A DNA stretch of 6,434 nt from an uncultured Actinomycetes bacterium (GTDB taxonomy: Bacteria; Actinomycetota; Actinomycetes; Nanopelagicales; Nanopelagicaceae), in NCBI GenBank assembly GCA_903852955.1, contig CAINSH010000199.1, positions 1 to 6,434 on the forward strand, in the 5' to 3' direction. Positions 1-6,417 of the stretch are shown here, piece by piece (within the stretch, counting starts at the first letter, position 1; every line of letters starts with the position of its first letter). The translations under genes and the position numbers were made by a program. Below the pieces are notes generated by a model that saw only the letters and a list, made by a program, of their open reading frames with translations, searched no databases and was not told the origin of the DNA.

Positions 1-669
1 AGCACCGCTTCGGATTGCTAACAACGCCGGACCGGCGGGCATTCGAGCTGGTCCATCAAAAAACTTAACATCAATACCCGAACGCGATAGGTCTCTATCG
101 GCGGCTAGTGCGATAACACATCCTTTTTTGATTCTTTGAAGCAAAGTAGGGATTACGCGACCATCTAGTGGCAACGCTTCCATCCCAAAATCTGCGCGAT
201 ATTGCATAAACTTCTTAAAAAGTTTTTCTGGTTTTAGATGCTCAGCTACCGTTACAAGCTTTGCTCCCCTGGCACAGAAATATGCCGCCGCATGGTCGTA
301 ATTTCCGCAATGTGGAAGTGTCACGATCACACCATTACCAGCATCGATTGCATCGATCAGGATGCTTTCATCGTTAAAAGTTACGGTGTTGATAATGCGT
401 TCTTTGGACCAATCGGGAAATCTAAATGTGTCACACCAGTAGCGCACCACCGAGCGCATCCCTTTATAAACCAAAAGATCTAAGTCTAGAGGTGTGATAT
501 TTGGTTGAGTTCGAGCTAAGTTTGCACGCAATCTCGCAACGCTTTTCCCGTTTTTTCGAACTAAGTAGTCGGCCAATCTATAGGCATTCTTGTAGACGAA
601 TTTTTCAGGCAGTAAACGTAAAATTCTCCAGGCAAAAATATATCCCCACGCAACCAAATTCTTGATCAT
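1..669 (-). CDS. PatA-like phosphatidylinositol mannoside acyltransferase (3' part cut off by window edge)
   Basis: Reading leftwards from the ATG at 669-667, the frame stays open for 223 codons to the window edge. The product belongs to the lysophospholipid acyltransferase (HtrB/MsbB/PatA) family. In actinobacteria, members transfer an acyl chain from acyl-CoA to a mannose of phosphatidylinositol mannosides at the inner face of the membrane. Seen directly: the HxxxxD catalytic motif as HCGNYD (H120, D125), followed by ALAADRDLS (about 187-195) and FFDGPARMPAGPALLA (about 203-218), which closely resemble the substrate-pocket segments of actinobacterial PatA. The N-terminus has a hydrophobic, basic helix (about 3-20). 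Family members are near 300 residues, so about 80 are missing on the left. The start overlaps the pgsA stop by four bases (ATGA), so translation is probably coupled; an AAGG lies about 10 nt upstream. In Mycobacterium the next gene is the mannosyltransferase pimA, expected just outside the window. Confidence 0.88.
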   Translation of the reverse strand, partial: MIKNLVAWGYIFAWRILRLLPEKFVYKNAYRLADYLVRKNGKSVARLRANLARTQPNITPLDLDLLVYKGMRSVVRYWCDTFRFPDWSKERIINTVTFNDESILIDAIDAGNGVIVTLPHCGNYDHAAAYFCARGAKLVTVAEHLKPEKLFKKFMQYRADFGMEALPLDGRVIPTLLQRIKKGCVIALAADRDLSRSGIDVKFFDGPARMPAGPALLAIRSGA

Positions 670-1265
670 CTGTGCAGCGCCTTGCGAACTATCAACATTC
701 GTTGCATAACAGTAATGACACCTAAAATTGCTAGCAACCACATACCAATTGATAATACGTAATCAATGTGTAATCCATCTAGTGCTATAGCTGACATCGC
801 GATGATGAGACGTTCAGTTCGTTCAGCAATACCACCAGAGCAATCAATAGAAAAACCTTCAGCCTTAGCGCGAATATAAGGAACTAATAATCCGGTCACT
901 AAAGTAATAACTACAATCAAACTTAATGAATCTTCGTGATTAAAAAGATAGATAACAACACCAAGAAGTATGGATGAATCTGTTACTCGGTCAATTGTTG
1001 AATCTAGAAAACTCCCCCATGCACTTGCTCCTGATTTTGAGATTCGAGCCATCGTCCCATCAAAGAGATCGCTAAGTGCAAAGAAAGAAATAACGGCTGT
1101 GCCGAGGAAGAAATCCCCACGTGGGTAAAACCAGAGCGCGCTAAAAACTACTCCGGCAGCTCCGACCCAAGTAACGGCGTTGGGTGTAATCCCTACACGC
1201 AGCGCGGCATTGGCCACGGGTGTTATTAATCTCGTAACCGCTGGTTTTAATGAACGACTTAGCAT
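666..1265 (-). CDS. pgsA: Phosphatidylinositol phosphate synthase (CDP-alcohol phosphatidyltransferase)
   Basis: This is an integral membrane enzyme of about 199 residues, normal for the family, with roughly six hydrophobic segments. It should join CDP-diacylglycerol with inositol 3-phosphate to give phosphatidylinositol phosphate, the precursor of phosphatidylinositol and PIMs. The CDP-alcohol phosphotransferase signature D-x2-D-G-x2-A-R-x(n)-G-x3-D-x3-D is complete: D66, D69, G70, A73, R74, G84, D88 and D92, counted from the ATG at 1265. The N-terminal RVGITPNAVTWVG and the later YIRAKAEG and AERTERLII segments favour the actinobacterial PIP synthase branch over phosphatidylglycerophosphate synthase. 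A TTG in frame at 1268 is an alternative start; ATG is preferred. Neither has a Shine-Dalgarno, and a TACGAT -10 box 8 nt upstream of the ATG suggests a leaderless or nearly leaderless mRNA. The stop overlaps the acyltransferase start, and the gene is divergent from the gene at 1290. Confidence 0.93.
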   Translation of the reverse strand: MLSRSLKPAVTRLITPVANAALRVGITPNAVTWVGAAGVVFSALWFYPRGDFFLGTAVISFFALSDLFDGTMARISKSGASAWGSFLDSTIDRVTDSSILLGVVIYLFNHEDSLSLIVVITLVTGLLVPYIRAKAEGFSIDCSGGIAERTERLIIAMSAIALDGLHIDYVLSIGMWLLAILGVITVMQRMLIVRKALHR

Positions 1266-1273
1266 CAAGGCAC

Positions 1274-1283
1274 ATCGTAGGCT
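1274..1283. promoter_or_regulatory. Overlapping divergent -10 boxes for pgsA and the EF-G-like relic gene
   Basis: On the plus strand TAGGCT (1278-1283) lies exactly 6 nt before the GTG start at 1290. On the minus strand TACGAT (1279-1274) lies 8 nt before the pgsA ATG at 1265 (5 nt before the alternative TTG). Both fit the TANNNT -10 consensus, and they share two base pairs (1278-1279). No Shine-Dalgarno precedes either start, which fits leaderless initiation. No convincing -35 box was seen on either side; any such box would lie inside the opposite coding region. Assigned by pattern only. Confidence 0.5.
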
Positions 1284-1289
1284 GACCCA

Positions 1290-1874
1290 GTGCCTAAATA
1301 CACATTTGACCTAAATCTGGCCATCTTTGGCCACGAAAGTGCTTACCCAGATTTAGTGGCAGAAGCCTTTGGAGGCATGGTTAACCCAAAGTTAGACGCA
1401 GAGTTCGATGGCGCGATCTTTGTAATCAATCCCAACACTGGCATCGATCAAGAAACAATTGAAAACTGGCAAAAGCTGGATGAGTTTGTTCTTCCACGAT
1501 TAATAGTTGTTACTGATTTAGAAAAAGATGCAGCCGATTTTGATGATGCCGTATTGATGGCTAATCGACTCTTTGATCAAGTTGCAACACCTTACCTAGT
1601 ACTTCATGGTGATGACGGAATTCCATGTGCAGTTATTTCACTCTTTGACATGATGGTCACGGACTATTCGACTGTTCCGCCGATTAAGAGAGCATGCGAA
1701 CCAGAACATGAAACTCTAGTTCAGGAGTTTCGAGATGAATATATAGAACTAGTTACCGCACTAGGTGAAGGCGCATTTGCTGCAGGGGTACTATTCCCGG
1801 CAATCCCACTTTGGCTAGAAAAGAATCTGGGAACTGACATCGTAATTTCTTACTTGAACCAACTTAAAAAATAA
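1290..1874 (+). CDS. Degenerate EF-G-like GTPase domain protein lacking P-loop (hypothetical)
   Basis: This 194-residue soluble protein would normally be called hypothetical. From family memory I read it as the collapsed G domain of an actinobacterial EF-G-like (EF-G2/FusB) GTPase. NLAIFGHESAYPDLVAEAFGGM (8-30) sits where GHxxxGKT and helix 1 would be, but lacks the P-loop Gly, Lys and Thr. After only about ten residues comes FDGAIFVINPNTGIDQ (39-54), resembling the strand after G3, so switch I and the DTPG motif are deleted. PRLIVVTDLEKDAADFDDAV (69-88) matches the G4 region, with TDLE in place of NKxD. VLHGDDG (104-110), FDMMVTDYS (119-127) and a C-terminal segment ending in LNQLKK match the rest of the domain. 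Domains II-V are absent. Nucleotide binding is therefore unlikely and the function is unknown. The frame is clean, and the GTG start is exactly 6 nt after a -10 box. Confidence is high that the gene is real and moderate for its ancestry. Confidence 0.68.
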   Translation: MPKYTFDLNLAIFGHESAYPDLVAEAFGGMVNPKLDAEFDGAIFVINPNTGIDQETIENWQKLDEFVLPRLIVVTDLEKDAADFDDAVLMANRLFDQVATPYLVLHGDDGIPCAVISLFDMMVTDYSTVPPIKRACEPEHETLVQEFRDEYIELVTALGEGAFAAGVLFPAIPLWLEKNLGTDIVISYLNQLKK

Positions 1875-2396
1875 TTACCAAGCTCTAGCTATTTCATCAC
1901 GTGTCAAATTCAAAAGCTGAGGCATAACTTTTGTCTTACCAATTATCGGCATGAAATTTGCATCCCCGCTCCAACGTGGCACTACATGCTGGTGAATATG
2001 CTCGGCTATTCCCGCTCCAGAAATTGAACCTTGATTCATTCCTAAATTGAAACCAGCCGGCGATGAAACTTTACGAATGGTTTGCATTGCATGTGCAGTT
2101 AACTCAACTATTTCATTTCTCTCAACATCTGTTAGCTCTGTTAAATCAGCGACATGGCGGTAGGCGCAAACTAATAAATGCCCTGGGTTATAGGGATATA
2201 AATTCATCACAACAAAGGCGTTCTTGCCGCGAAAAACAATCAGCCCTTCTTCATCAGTTAACGTTGGAATCCTGCAAAAAGGACAGGCCACTTCGTTATC
2301 GTCTAGTGGGCGATTTTCTCCTCGAAGATATTCGAGTCGATGTGGTGCCCATAGTCGATGCCACCCATCGGGCATTCCTGCGCCATCAATAGCCAT
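1875..2396 (-). CDS. HIT-family hydrolase, Ap4A phosphorylase-like
   Basis: This 173-residue cytoplasmic protein belongs to the histidine-triad superfamily. The triad reads HIHQH (H133, H135, H137) followed by VVPRW; the middle catalytic position is expected to attack the alpha-phosphate of a dinucleoside polyphosphate. CPFC (38-41) is the zinc-type cysteine pair common in this group, and NLYPYNPGHLLV (65-76) is the conserved nucleotide-pocket strand. Sequence and context both match the mycobacterial Rv2613c type, known as an Ap4A phosphorylase; exact substrate here is inferred. It begins 3 nt after the thrS stop, so it is almost certainly cotranscribed and perhaps coupled with thrS. That is sensible, because aminoacyl-tRNA synthetases produce Ap4A. 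The start at 2396 is chosen for this coupling; the Met at residue 8 is an alternative because the extreme N-terminus is variable. Its TAA stop abuts the stop of the convergent gene with no spacer. Confidence 0.9.
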   Translation of the reverse strand: MAIDGAGMPDGWHRLWAPHRLEYLRGENRPLDDNEVACPFCRIPTLTDEEGLIVFRGKNAFVVMNLYPYNPGHLLVCAYRHVADLTELTDVERNEIVELTAHAMQTIRKVSSPAGFNLGMNQGSISGAGIAEHIHQHVVPRWSGDANFMPIIGKTKVMPQLLNLTRDEIARAW

Positions 2397-2399
2397 TGC

Positions 2400-4382
2400 T
2401 TAAACCTGTGTGCGTTCTTGCACAACCTTTTTAATTTCTGCGATCGCATCCGCGATTGGAATTCCATTTTTTTGTTCACCATTGCGATATCGGAATGAGA
2501 CAGCACCAGCTGCCATATCTTCTTCGCCTGCAATAACCATAAAAGGAATTTTCTGAAGTTGGGCATTTCTTACTTTTTTCTGCATGCGATCATCAGATGA
2601 ATCCAGTTCAGCGCGAATACCTGCAGTCCGCATCTGTTTAATTACATCCGCTAAATAATCGGCAAAGGCCTCTGCAACTGGAATACCCACAGCTTGTACC
2701 GGTGCCAACCATGGTGGAAATGCGCCTGAATAGTGTTCTGTTAGAACTCCGAAAAATCTTTCGATTGAACCAAATAGCGCACGGTGAATCATTACCGGAC
2801 GTTGTCTAGATCCATCTGCTGCTGAGTACTCAAGTGAAAAGCGCTGTGGAAGTTGAAAATCAACTTGAATCGTAGACATCTGCCAAGTACGACCGATGGC
2901 ATCTTTAGCTTGAACTGAAATCTTTGGTCCGTAGAAAGCTGCACCACCCTCGTCTAAAACGAGTTCGAGATTTTGTGCCATGGCAGCTTTTCTCAAAGTT
3001 TCAGTGGCTTCTTCCCAATCTGCATCATCGCCTACAAACTTTTCAGGGTTTTTAGTTGACAGTTCTAAATAGAAATCATTTAATCCATAATCCCGCAAAA
3101 GGTTGAGAACAAATGTCAGAAGAGAATCTAGCTCATCCGCCATTTGATCTTTGGTGCAATAAATGTGGGCATCATCTTGAGTAAATCCGCGGGCGCGAGT
3201 TATGCCGTGCAAAACTCCTGATTTTTCATAACGGTAAACCGTTCCGAATTCGAATAATCGCAATGGAAGTTCGCGATAAGAGCGCTGGCGTGAAGCGAAA
3301 ATGAGGTTATGGAAAGGGCAGTTCATAGGCTTCATGTAATACTGCTGGCCAGGCTTTTTAATCGTGCCATCAGCGTGAAGTTCTTCATCCATAATCATGG
3401 GTGGATACATGCCCTCTGAATACCAATCAAGGTGGCCCGATTTTTCAAACAGCGCAGCTTTAGTTAAATGCGGAGAGTAAACAAACTCATAATTTTCATC
3501 TTCGTGACGTTTACGTGAATAGTCCTCCATTGCCCGTCGGATAATTCCGCCCTTTGGGTGAAATACTGCAAGACCTGATCCAATTTCTTCTGGGAAAGAG
3601 AATAAATCGAGTTCGGTTCCAAGTCTTCGGTGATCGCGCTTTTCGGCTTCAGATAAAAACTCTAAATGAGCATTGAGATCATCTTGTGACGGCCATGCTG
3701 TTCCATAAATACGTTGCAACATCGGATTTTTTTCAGAACCACGCCAATAAGCTGCGGCACTTCGCATCAATTTAAACGCAGGAATGTGTTTTGTTGAAGG
3801 CAAATGAGGCCCACGACATAGGTCGCTCCAGACAGGATTACCGTCACGACCTAAGTTGTCATAAATTGTTAACTCACTGCCACCTACTTCAACGCTAGCT
3901 TCTTCACCAGCTGGGCCCTTAATGCCAATGAGTTCGCACTTATAAGGCTCGTGCGCTAACTCGGCCAAGGCATCCTTTTCCGTTACGACACGTCGCCGGA
4001 ATCGTTGACCTTCTTTAACAATCTTGCGCATCGCGCTTTCGATTTTTACTAAGTCATCAGGATTAAATGGAGTTTTAGGATCGAAATCGTAATAAAAGCC
4101 ATCTTTAATCGGAGGACCAATCCCCAACTTAGTGTCAGCAAAAACTTCCTGTACTGCTTGTGCCATCACGTGCGCAGTTGAGTGACGAAGGACAAAAAGA
4201 CCATCAGGTGAATCAATTGAGACCGATTCAACTAGATCGCCTTCATTCAAATCTGTCCATAAATCTTTAAGGGTTCCATTTATTCGGCAGACGACTACGT
4301 CTTTATTCTCTGCAAACAAATGTGTGGGTTTCTGGTCAGGCTCAATTGAGAGAGCTTTTCCATCAACACTGATCTGAATCAT
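2400..4382 (-). CDS. thrS: Threonine-tRNA ligase
   Basis: This full-length class II aminoacyl-tRNA synthetase (660 residues, typical) activates threonine and charges tRNA-Thr. Domains in order are: an N-terminal TGS-like domain (about 1-60); the editing domain with HSTAH (H67, H71) and CRGPH (C189, H193), which clears Ser-tRNA-Thr; the catalytic core; and a C-terminal HGTP anticodon-binding domain (about 558-655). The zinc site that selects threonine is intact as C355 (in MNCPFH), H406 (in DDAHIYC) and H533 (in [13 protein letters not shown]). Motif 2 is present as FGTVYRYE, with R384. The ATG at 4382 is 4 nt beyond the pabC stop and has no Shine-Dalgarno, but a TAGACT -10 box lies exactly 6 nt upstream, so thrS may have its own leaderless transcript besides readthrough from pabB-pabC. 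No T-box leader is present, since the upstream sequence is coding. Confidence 0.98.
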   Translation of the reverse strand: MIQISVDGKALSIEPDQKPTHLFAENKDVVVCRINGTLKDLWTDLNEGDLVESVSIDSPDGLFVLRHSTAHVMAQAVQEVFADTKLGIGPPIKDGFYYDFDPKTPFNPDDLVKIESAMRKIVKEGQRFRRRVVTEKDALAELAHEPYKCELIGIKGPAGEEASVEVGGSELTIYDNLGRDGNPVWSDLCRGPHLPSTKHIPAFKLMRSAAAYWRGSEKNPMLQRIYGTAWPSQDDLNAHLEFLSEAEKRDHRRLGTELDLFSFPEEIGSGLAVFHPKGGIIRRAMEDYSRKRHEDENYEFVYSPHLTKAALFEKSGHLDWYSEGMYPPMIMDEELHADGTIKKPGQQYYMKPMNCPFHNLIFASRQRSYRELPLRLFEFGTVYRYEKSGVLHGITRARGFTQDDAHIYCTKDQMADELDSLLTFVLNLLRDYGLNDFYLELSTKNPEKFVGDDADWEEATETLRKAAMAQNLELVLDEGGAAFYGPKISVQAKDAIGRTWQMSTIQVDFQLPQRFSLEYSAADGSRQRPVMIHRALFGSIERFFGVLTEHYSGAFPPWLAPVQAVGIPVAEAFADYLADVIKQMRTAGIRAELDSSDDRMQKKVRNAQLQKIPFMVIAGEEDMAAGAVSFRYRNGEQKNGIPIADAIAEIKKVVQERTQV

Positions 4383-4386
4383 GTTT

Positions 4387-5136
4387 CTAGTCTACCGAAC
4401 TCGTAACGACTAGAGCGCGTATTTGCTCCATAAAGGAGTGAGAAAGCGCCAACTCACGATTGTCAATCCTTGATATGGGATGGGCCAATCTAAGACTACT
4501 GAGTAAAAATGCACTTTTAATTTCCTGCACCTGACTCAGAGAAATTGAAGCGGCTTTTATTAATTGGTTATCAATAAGAAGCTGGCGGATAATTCCTGGC
4601 AATACGCCATCACTTGTAGGAGGTGTAATCCATTGTCCTTGAATATTTGCCACGAAATTTGTTACTGACCCTTCGCAGATATTTCCTTGACTATTAACCG
4701 TTATCGCATCATCAAACCCTGCTTCGCGCGCTGCGTTCAAAATACCGATTCGGTTTGTATAGGGAAATAGCTTATGGATTTGGCCTGGAACCACTTCAGG
4801 ATGAACTCGAACTGAAGCAGCATCAACTATTTCCTTGTAAGGAAAGTGTGCGACCAACCAATCTTGATTTTGCGAAAAACTGATACGCAACATTCCCGAA
4901 CCCAATTTTCCAAAAACAGCTTCCTCAACCGCTTTAACTACATCCGAATAAGAAGGGATGTGGATTGAAAGCGCGTTAGCGGTTTCTTGGGCGCGCGCAT
5001 AGTGTTTGTTTAAGAATTTAGTTTCAGAGTTATTCACCTTAATAGTCTCGAAAATTCCCGTACCCGCCAACCACCCATCTGGCGAACATGGGGCTTGATT
5101 TACATCAATTACGGCTTGGTTGAAAACCACTTTCAT
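4387..5136 (-). CDS. pabC: Aminodeoxychorismate lyase (class IV PLP aminotransferase fold)
   Basis: This 249-residue protein has the branched-chain aminotransferase / ADC lyase fold. Expected role: the PLP-dependent removal of pyruvate from 4-amino-4-deoxychorismate to give p-aminobenzoate for folate synthesis. Visible motifs are the PLP lysine in HKLFPY (K122), correctly spaced from [10 protein letters not shown] (139-148); the cofactor-binding segment [11 protein letters not shown] (152-162, E155); and [11 protein letters not shown] (177-187), the conserved loop near the PLP phosphate. The N-terminal [14 protein letters not shown] (21-34) is also typical. Class IV members (PabC, branched-chain or D-amino acid aminotransferases) are hard to separate by sequence alone. 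The call rests on the immediately preceding pabB, whose TGA stop overlaps the pabC ATG by four bases (ATGA), indicating translational coupling. A GGTGGTGA-like Shine-Dalgarno sits inside the pabB end. Confidence 0.87.
   Translation of the reverse strand: MKVVFNQAVIDVNQAPCSPDGWLAGTGIFETIKVNNSETKFLNKHYARAQETANALSIHIPSYSDVVKAVEEAVFGKLGSGMLRISFSQNQDWLVAHFPYKEIVDAASVRVHPEVVPGQIHKLFPYTNRIGILNAAREAGFDDAITVNSQGNICEGSVTNFVANIQGQWITPPTSDGVLPGIIRQLLIDNQLIKAASISLSQVQEIKSAFLLSSLRLAHPISRIDNRELALSHSFMEQIRALVVTSSVD
4389..4394 (-). promoter_or_regulatory. Candidate -10 box for a leaderless thrS transcript, inside the pabC 3' end
   Basis: TAGACT on the minus strand fits TANNNT and is followed by 6 nt (AGAAAC) and then the thrS ATG, so transcription would start on the start codon itself. 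The box overlaps the final codons of pabC and its TAG stop. No clear -35 hexamer was found. Pattern-based only. Confidence 0.45.
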
Positions 5137-6122
5137 AAATCACCACCAGCAATTGAAATTAATTTTCTGGCTTTGAGCTCAGTTTCTTCCCATTCATCAG
5201 CCGGTGAACTTGCCCAGGTAATTCCGGCTCCGGTTCCAAAGCGCAGTTTGTCATCTTTAAAGAAAATTCTAATTGCAACCGATAGTTCGCAGCGATCGCC
5301 TTGAACCCATCCAAGCACGCCACAATAGGGGCCACGTTTTGATTCATGTGCTTTTATGGTTGATACAGCTGATGACTTTGGTGCCCCGCTTATAGAACCT
5401 GCGGGCAAAAGTGCAGCAAAGATCTTTGCCCACGAGATTGCATCCGAGAGTTCACCTTCTACATCTGAAACTAAATGATTTAGTCCTGGGTGTTTTTCTG
5501 TCGCAAGCAATCGTGGGACTGTCACGGTTCCACTTTTACAGATTTGTCCTAAATCATTTCGCATGAGATCAACAATCATTATGTTTTCAGCGTTGTCCTT
5601 ATTGCCAAATTCAGTGGTTCCGATCGGCGCAGTTCCCTTTATGGGAGATGTGCGAACGTGGTTTCCGATTCGTTGTAAGAAAAGTTCCGGTGATGCCGAA
5701 GCGATATTTCTTTCGGCAATCTCTAAATAACTAGCCCATGGTGCTGGATTGGATTTTAGAATCTGGCTAAATAGCCCGCGCAAATTTTGATGGCCGCTGT
5801 CAATAGAAATTTCACGGCAAGCATTGACTTGATAGACCCATCCCTTGGCAATCTCCTCTTGAATGCTACGAACGTATGCAATGTAATTTTCTCTAGACAA
5901 AGTAGAAATCCACTGACCTGTAACACTCTCCCATGTAGTTTCTGGGAAATCGCTCAGACTGACTTCACTAAATTTCGCCGCTAAGAACTCTCCCTCGAAA
6001 GTTGTTGATACCGCCCAGAATCCCCCATCATCTAAATCATTGGGATCAGTACTCACTTTGGTTAAACCGGTAGCTAATCGCCCATTCATCCAAAAAATAG
6101 GCGCATTCATCGGTGAACTCAC
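5133..6122 (-). CDS. pabB: Aminodeoxychorismate synthase component I, short form
   Basis: This is a chorismate-binding enzyme of about 329 residues. With the glutamine amidotransferase PabA (not in this window) it aminates chorismate to 4-amino-4-deoxychorismate. Numbered from the GTG at 6122, the sequence shows PIKGT (160-164), whose lysine marks PabB-type enzymes where anthranilate synthase has alanine; DLMRNDLG (185-192); HLVSDVEGEL (216-225); GSISGAPK (242-249); GTGAGITW (296-303); and a C-terminal EETELKARKL. The chorismate-binding core starts near residue 75. The N-terminal subdomain is therefore only about 70 residues, against about 190 in E. coli PabB (453 aa), as in compact actinobacterial forms. 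The open frame runs upstream across both tRNA genes, so the true start must lie left of 6192. GTG 6122 is chosen because a TACCGT -10 box ends exactly 6 nt before it; ATG 6110 is the main alternative. PabC follows with a 4-bp overlap. Confidence 0.9.
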   Translation of the reverse strand: MSSPMNAPIFWMNGRLATGLTKVSTDPNDLDDGGFWAVSTTFEGEFLAAKFSEVSLSDFPETTWESVTGQWISTLSRENYIAYVRSIQEEIAKGWVYQVNACREISIDSGHQNLRGLFSQILKSNPAPWASYLEIAERNIASASPELFLQRIGNHVRTSPIKGTAPIGTTEFGNKDNAENIMIVDLMRNDLGQICKSGTVTVPRLLATEKHPGLNHLVSDVEGELSDAISWAKIFAALLPAGSISGAPKSSAVSTIKAHESKRGPYCGVLGWVQGDRCELSVAIRIFFKDDKLRFGTGAGITWASSPADEWEETELKARKLISIAGGDL

Positions 6123-6128
6123 AGGCCA

Positions 6129-6134
6129 ACGGTA
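6129..6134 (-). promoter_or_regulatory. Candidate -10 box for a leaderless pabB-pabC transcript
   Basis: TACCGT on the minus strand matches TANNNT and is followed by TGGCCT (6 nt) and then GTG at 6122. This spacing puts the transcription start on the start codon, the same geometry as at 1290 and 4382. It supports GTG 6122 over ATG 6110 as the pabB start. No strong -35 element is visible. Confidence 0.4.
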
Positions 6135-6151
6135 GCCAGTCAATGCCCACT

Positions 6152-6181
6152 TTGGCGCAATGGCCCAACCTAGGATAGATT
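6152..6181 (+). promoter_or_regulatory. Candidate promoter for tRNA-Gly
   Basis: TTGGCG (6152-6157), an 18-nt spacer, and TAGATT (6176-6181) predict a start near 6188, about 4 nt before the mature tRNA 5' end. An alternative -10, TAGGAT (6171-6176), would give an 8-nt leader but has a poorer -35. The promoter lies back to back with the pabB promoter within about 70 bp. Confidence 0.4.
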
Positions 6182-6191
6182 TTGGCTCCTC

Positions 6192-6264
6192 GCGGACGTA
6201 GCGCAGTTGGTAGCGCGGAACCTTGCCAAGGTTCAGGTCGCCGGTTCGAACCCGGTCGTCCGCT
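6192..6264 (+). tRNA. tRNA-Gly (anticodon GCC)
   Basis: The complete cloverleaf was folded by eye. The 7-bp acceptor stem pairs GCGGACG (6192-6198) with CGTCCGC (6257-6263). The D-stem is GCGC/GCGC (6201-6204, 6213-6216). The anticodon stem pairs GAACC (6218-6222) with GGTTC (6230-6234) around the loop TTGCCAA, with anticodon GCC at 6225-6227 reading GGC and GGU. The T-arm is GCCGG-TTCGAAC-CCGGT with one G-U pair. The discriminator is U at 6264, as expected for bacterial tRNA-Gly. No CCA is encoded (CTC follows), so the tail must be added by a CCA-adding enzyme. Confidence 0.97.
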
Positions 6265-6276
6265 CTCAAAACTGTT

Positions 6277-6312
6277 CGCCGTTCACGTAAAAAATGAACG
6301 GCGTTAGTTTTT
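6277..6312 (+). terminator. Terminator-like hairpin between tRNA-Gly and tRNA-Cys
   Basis: A perfect 9-bp inverted repeat, CGCCGTTCA (6277-6285) and TGAACGGCG (6295-6303), encloses a 9-nt A-rich loop and is followed by TTAGTTTTT (6304-6312). This is the layout of a plus-strand Rho-independent terminator. A weak outer helix, AACT (6270-6273) with AGTT (6306-6309), could extend it. The U-tract ends exactly at the first mature base of tRNA-Cys, so it may instead, or also, be a partial attenuator or processing structure in a Gly-Cys precursor. Confidence 0.7.
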
Positions 6313-6386
6313 GGTCGGATGGCCGAGAGGCGAGGCAAGGGACTGCAAATCCCTCTACACGGGTTCAAATCCCGTTCCGACCTCCA
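6313..6386 (+). tRNA. tRNA-Cys (anticodon GCA)
   Basis: The acceptor stem pairs GGTCGGA (6313-6319) with TCCGACC (6376-6382), 7 bp. The D-stem is GCC/GGC (6322-6324, 6334-6336). The anticodon stem pairs AGGGA (6338-6342) with TCCCT (6350-6354) around the loop CTGCAAA, with anticodon GCA at 6345-6347 for UGC and UGU. The variable loop is four bases and the T-arm is ACGGG-TTCAAAT-CCCGT. The discriminator is U at 6383, the main identity base for cysteinyl-tRNA synthetase. Unlike the neighbouring tRNA-Gly, a CCA end is encoded at 6384-6386. Confidence 0.97.
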
Positions 6387-6405
6387 CTGTTAAGAGAGTA
6401 GATAA

Positions 6406-6410
6406 AAGGA
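6406..6410 (+). promoter_or_regulatory. Shine-Dalgarno site for the CDS starting at 6418
   Basis: AAGGA is followed by a 7-nt spacer and ATG. It is the clearest ribosome-binding site in the window and decides the start of the partial gene. It contrasts with the leaderless-type starts at 1290, 4382 and 6122. Confidence 0.65.
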
Positions 6411-6417
6411 AGAGACC

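Noticed and set aside
238..483. 81-codon open frame on the plus strand
   Set aside because: It lies antisense to the acyltransferase, which has clear catalytic motifs, and its product has no recognisable features.
2063..2392. 109-codon plus-strand open frame opposite the HIT gene
   Set aside because: Shadow of the strongly conserved HIT coding sequence, with low-complexity, atypical composition.
2303..2566. 87-codon minus-strand frame bridging thrS and the HIT gene
   Set aside because: Out-of-frame shadow of two well-supported genes on the same strand.
4383..4500. T-box or other leader regulating thrS
   Set aside because: Only 4 nt separate thrS from pabC, and the upstream sequence is coding, with no room for a T-box stem or antiterminator.
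5095..5347. Two short open frames, 69 codons on plus and 62 on minus, at the pabB/pabC junction
   Set aside because: Both overlap the conserved C-terminal motifs of pabB and show no family resemblance.
5787..5984. 65-codon plus-strand open frame inside pabB
   Set aside because: Antisense shadow of the pabB core, with no start signal or recognisable motif.
6123..6368. N-terminal extension of pabB up to an ATG at 6368
   Set aside because: It is the antisense of tRNA-Cys, the hairpin and tRNA-Gly. The extra residues resemble no PabB, and family similarity begins near the GRLATG segment.
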